64,000 bases of DNA, taken from assembly GCF_900142695.1 (NCBI RefSeq), contig NZ_FRBU01000018.1:1-64000 (forward strand), read 5' to 3'. Position numbers and translations under genes: made by a program. The DNA is from Flavobacterium xanthum (lineage in GTDB: Bacteria > Bacteroidota > Bacteroidia > Flavobacteriales > Flavobacteriaceae). Shown in pieces: positions 62,489 through 64,000 of the stretch. Below the pieces are notes generated by a model. It worked only from the letters and a program-made list of their open reading frames with translations. It did not search any database and was not told where the DNA came from. Every line of letters starts with the position of its first letter. Positions within the stretch are counted from its first letter, which is position 1.

Positions 62489-62998
62489 ATGAGCGATCAT
62501 GCAAATGAATACACAGTTGAAGGAATAGATAAACTTAAAAGCCTAGTTAAAGAAATTAATACTTGCCTTTTTTGTACCAATCTTAAAACAAACGATGGAG
62601 CAACGACCAGACCAATGGGTGCCGTGAAAGTCTGCGATGAAGGAAACATTTGGTTTTTTAGTGAAAAAGACAGTGATAAGAATAAAGAAATAGAACAAGA
62701 TTCCAATGTTCAATTATTTTTTGCACATCCGGGTAAAGGAAGTTATATGGTTGTAAACGGTGAAGCAATCATTACTACAGACCGGGATAAAATTGAAGAG
62801 TTGTGGACACCAGTAGTAAATATATGGTTCAAAGAAGGTAAAAATGACCCCAATATTTCCCTGATCAAAGTAAAACCAACAAGTGCCTATTTTTGGGATA
62901 CTGACGGCAATCAAATGATTAACTTTTTAAAAATGGCTGCGTCTGTTGTTACCGGTACCAATTTAGTGAGCGGAAATGCAGGAGAAATAAAGCTTTAA
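62489..62998 (+). CDS. pyridoxamine 5'-phosphate oxidase-like general stress protein
   Basis: This is a 169-residue split-barrel flavin-binding protein. TRPMGAVKVCDEGNIWFFSEKDSDK and YMVVNGEAIITTDRDKIEELW match the general stress protein 26-like group. Flavin binding is inferred. It is convergent with the NlpC/P60 gene; a bidirectional terminator lies between. Confidence 0.88.
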   Translation: MSDHANEYTVEGIDKLKSLVKEINTCLFCTNLKTNDGATTRPMGAVKVCDEGNIWFFSEKDSDKNKEIEQDSNVQLFFAHPGKGSYMVVNGEAIITTDRDKIEELWTPVVNIWFKEGKNDPNISLIKVKPTSAYFWDTDGNQMINFLKMAASVVTGTNLVSGNAGEIKL

Positions 62999-63012
62999 AA
63001 ATAGTATAAAAA

Positions 63013-63040
63013 AAAACGCTCCAATACATTGGAGCGTTTT
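63013..63040. terminator. bidirectional terminator
   Basis: AAAACGCTCCAAT and ATTGGAGCGTTTT form a 13-pair stem with a two-base loop and T runs on both strands. Confidence 0.9.
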
Positions 63041-63064
63041 TATAAAATATAATTTCTGAATAGC

Positions 63065-64000
63065 TTATTGCAGCACTCTATTTATTTGCGAGAAATTTTT
63101 CTCATAGTACTTTTCTTTCGTGGAAGATATGATTACACCGTTGCTGACTGAAGAATGAATAAATTTAATTTCGCCTTCGCAAACCTCAACTACCATTCCG
63201 ACGTGATTGATTTGACTTCTACCATTTGTTTTGAAGAAAATAAGATCCCCTTTTTGGGCCTCTTCTGTGTTTATTTTGGTACCCATACTCGATTGTTCTC
63301 GAGATGTTCGAGGTAATTTAATGTCAAATGCACCAAAAGTAGTACACATAAGTCCTGAGCAATCAAATCCCGATTTAGTAGTTCCGCCCGTGCGGTATCT
63401 CGTTCCTATATTTTCGGAAGCGCGTTCTATCAATTGGTCAAGAAAATCATGGCTAAAAGTAGGCTTGATTGCATTATTAAAATCAATTTTACTGCTTTCT
63501 ATTTTAGTCTCTTTATCATTTAAATCGACAGCAAGAGCCGCACTGTTTTCAGCAACTGTCTGAGAAAGAATACTCAATTTATAACCTACAGGAAGACCAT
63601 TTTTAATCGCTGGATTTTGATTTTCTAACTCTTTAACTGTAATTCCGTATTCTTTTGCAATGGCATATTTTGTCTCTTTGGCCAGTACCTCTCTTGTAAT
63701 TGTCTGCAGACTAGTTGGAGAATTTTGAATTGGTGCCGCTATCGTTTCTTGTGCTTTTGGTACACTAATTTGCGTTGACACTATATTTTTAGACGCTGCT
63801 TCAGATACTGATAGAGTACCAAGTGAGGCAACAACCATTTCTGGTCTTGGTGAATCGACTCCTGGGATAACTACTTTCTGACCAACTCTAAGGGACTTAA
63901 CTCCTAAAGACGGATTGGCTTTGTCAAATTCCTTAATTGTAATTCCGTGTTTTTTTGTAATCGAATATTTAGTTTCTTTTGCTACTACTTCCCAAACGAA
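63065..64000 (-). CDS. LysM and NlpC/P60 peptidoglycan hydrolase, 5' end cut by window edge
   Basis: The frame is open to base 64000, so the Met codon at 63838 is internal. The visible part has two LysM domains: the first near the window edge (WEVVAKETKYSITKKHGITI...RVGQKVVIPG) and a second (LAKETKYAIAKEYGITVKELENQNP). An NlpC/P60 domain follows with the catalytic Cys in FDCSGLM, a His in NHVGMV and the FIHSS block. Such endopeptidases cut the peptide stems of peptidoglycan outside the inner membrane. The N-terminus and signal are outside the window. Confidence 0.93.
   Translation of the reverse strand, partial: FVWEVVAKETKYSITKKHGITIKEFDKANPSLGVKSLRVGQKVVIPGVDSPRPEMVVASLGTLSVSEAASKNIVSTQISVPKAQETIAAPIQNSPTSLQTITREVLAKETKYAIAKEYGITVKELENQNPAIKNGLPVGYKLSILSQTVAENSAALAVDLNDKETKIESSKIDFNNAIKPTFSHDFLDQLIERASENIGTRYRTGGTTKSGFDCSGLMCTTFGAFDIKLPRTSREQSSMGTKINTEEAQKGDLIFFKTNGRSQINHVGMVVEVCEGEIKFIHSSVSNGVIISSTKEKYYEKNFSQINRVLQ

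Noticed and set aside
1..64000. tRNA, rRNA and CRISPR arrays
   Set aside because: I saw no cloverleaf-like segment, no rRNA-like block and no regularly spaced direct repeats; small RNAs could still be missed without a covariance search.

Overview
The window looks like chromosomal DNA of a Flavobacterium-type member of the Bacteroidetes. The evidence is AT-rich sequence, several TAnnTTTG-type promoter elements, MtaB, an N-terminally extended GAPDH, a DnaJ with a reduced zinc finger, DUF2254/DUF2721/DUF2279 proteins, a split methylmalonyl-CoA mutase, and typical flavobacterial intergenic palindromes. No rRNA, tRNA or CRISPR array was seen. The taxonomic call rests on gene content only.

Region 1-4000 is accessory DNA with nested mobile elements. 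The right part of an IS66-family element (1-~1024) cuts into a group II intron on the minus strand (~1025-1880), leaving its 5' RNA domains and the first ~100 codons of its reverse transcriptase. The intron itself sits inside an imperfect inverted repeat (to ~2007). A related repeat lies at 3077-3220 and a partial one at 3856-3952. Between the repeats are single plus-strand genes: a Cys-rich lipoprotein with a duplicated CSC motif, and an RDD membrane protein. The layout resembles an integron-like cassette array invaded by a class C (attC-type) group II intron in the opposite orientation. No integrase is visible here.

Region 4-16 kb holds scattered single genes: a SOUL protein, DUF2254 and DUF2721 membrane proteins, an outer-membrane beta-barrel receptor, an EamA exporter, a DoxX-like protein, an AlkB-like dioxygenase, a fatty-acid hydroxylase, a lipoprotein L,D-transpeptidase and an SDR reductase. 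Region 16-30 kb is mainly minus strand: MtaB, a HAD hydrolase, a one-domain DEAD-like helicase whose acidic tail carries an in-frame stop, a 51-residue membrane protein missed by usual length cut-offs, a sigma-54 type activator without a DNA-binding domain, an ABC exporter pair, dnaJ-grpE and hisS. It ends with a MacB-type permease on the plus strand and prmC.

Region 30-42 kb contains ribD, YigZ, a thioesterase, dnaA with a low-molecular-weight phosphatase, an RsmI-like methylase, an aminotransferase, SDRs, a frameshifted yceI, a pirin and its neighbouring Crp-type regulator, and udk. Region 42-47 kb is ftsB-like divIC, then mutA and mutB separated by a RelE/ParE-type toxin-antitoxin pair. 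Region 47-64 kb has cell-wall genes (a lysozyme-like protein, DUF2279, mltG, dapF, and an edge-truncated LysM-NlpC/P60 protein), the HtrA protease, GAPDH, an APC permease, a 3-hydroxyisobutyrate-dehydrogenase relative, CDGSH, a serine hydrolase, glycosyltransferase 9, VOC and a pyridoxamine-oxidase-like stress protein. Many gene ends carry clear stem-loop terminators, several of them bidirectional between convergent genes.
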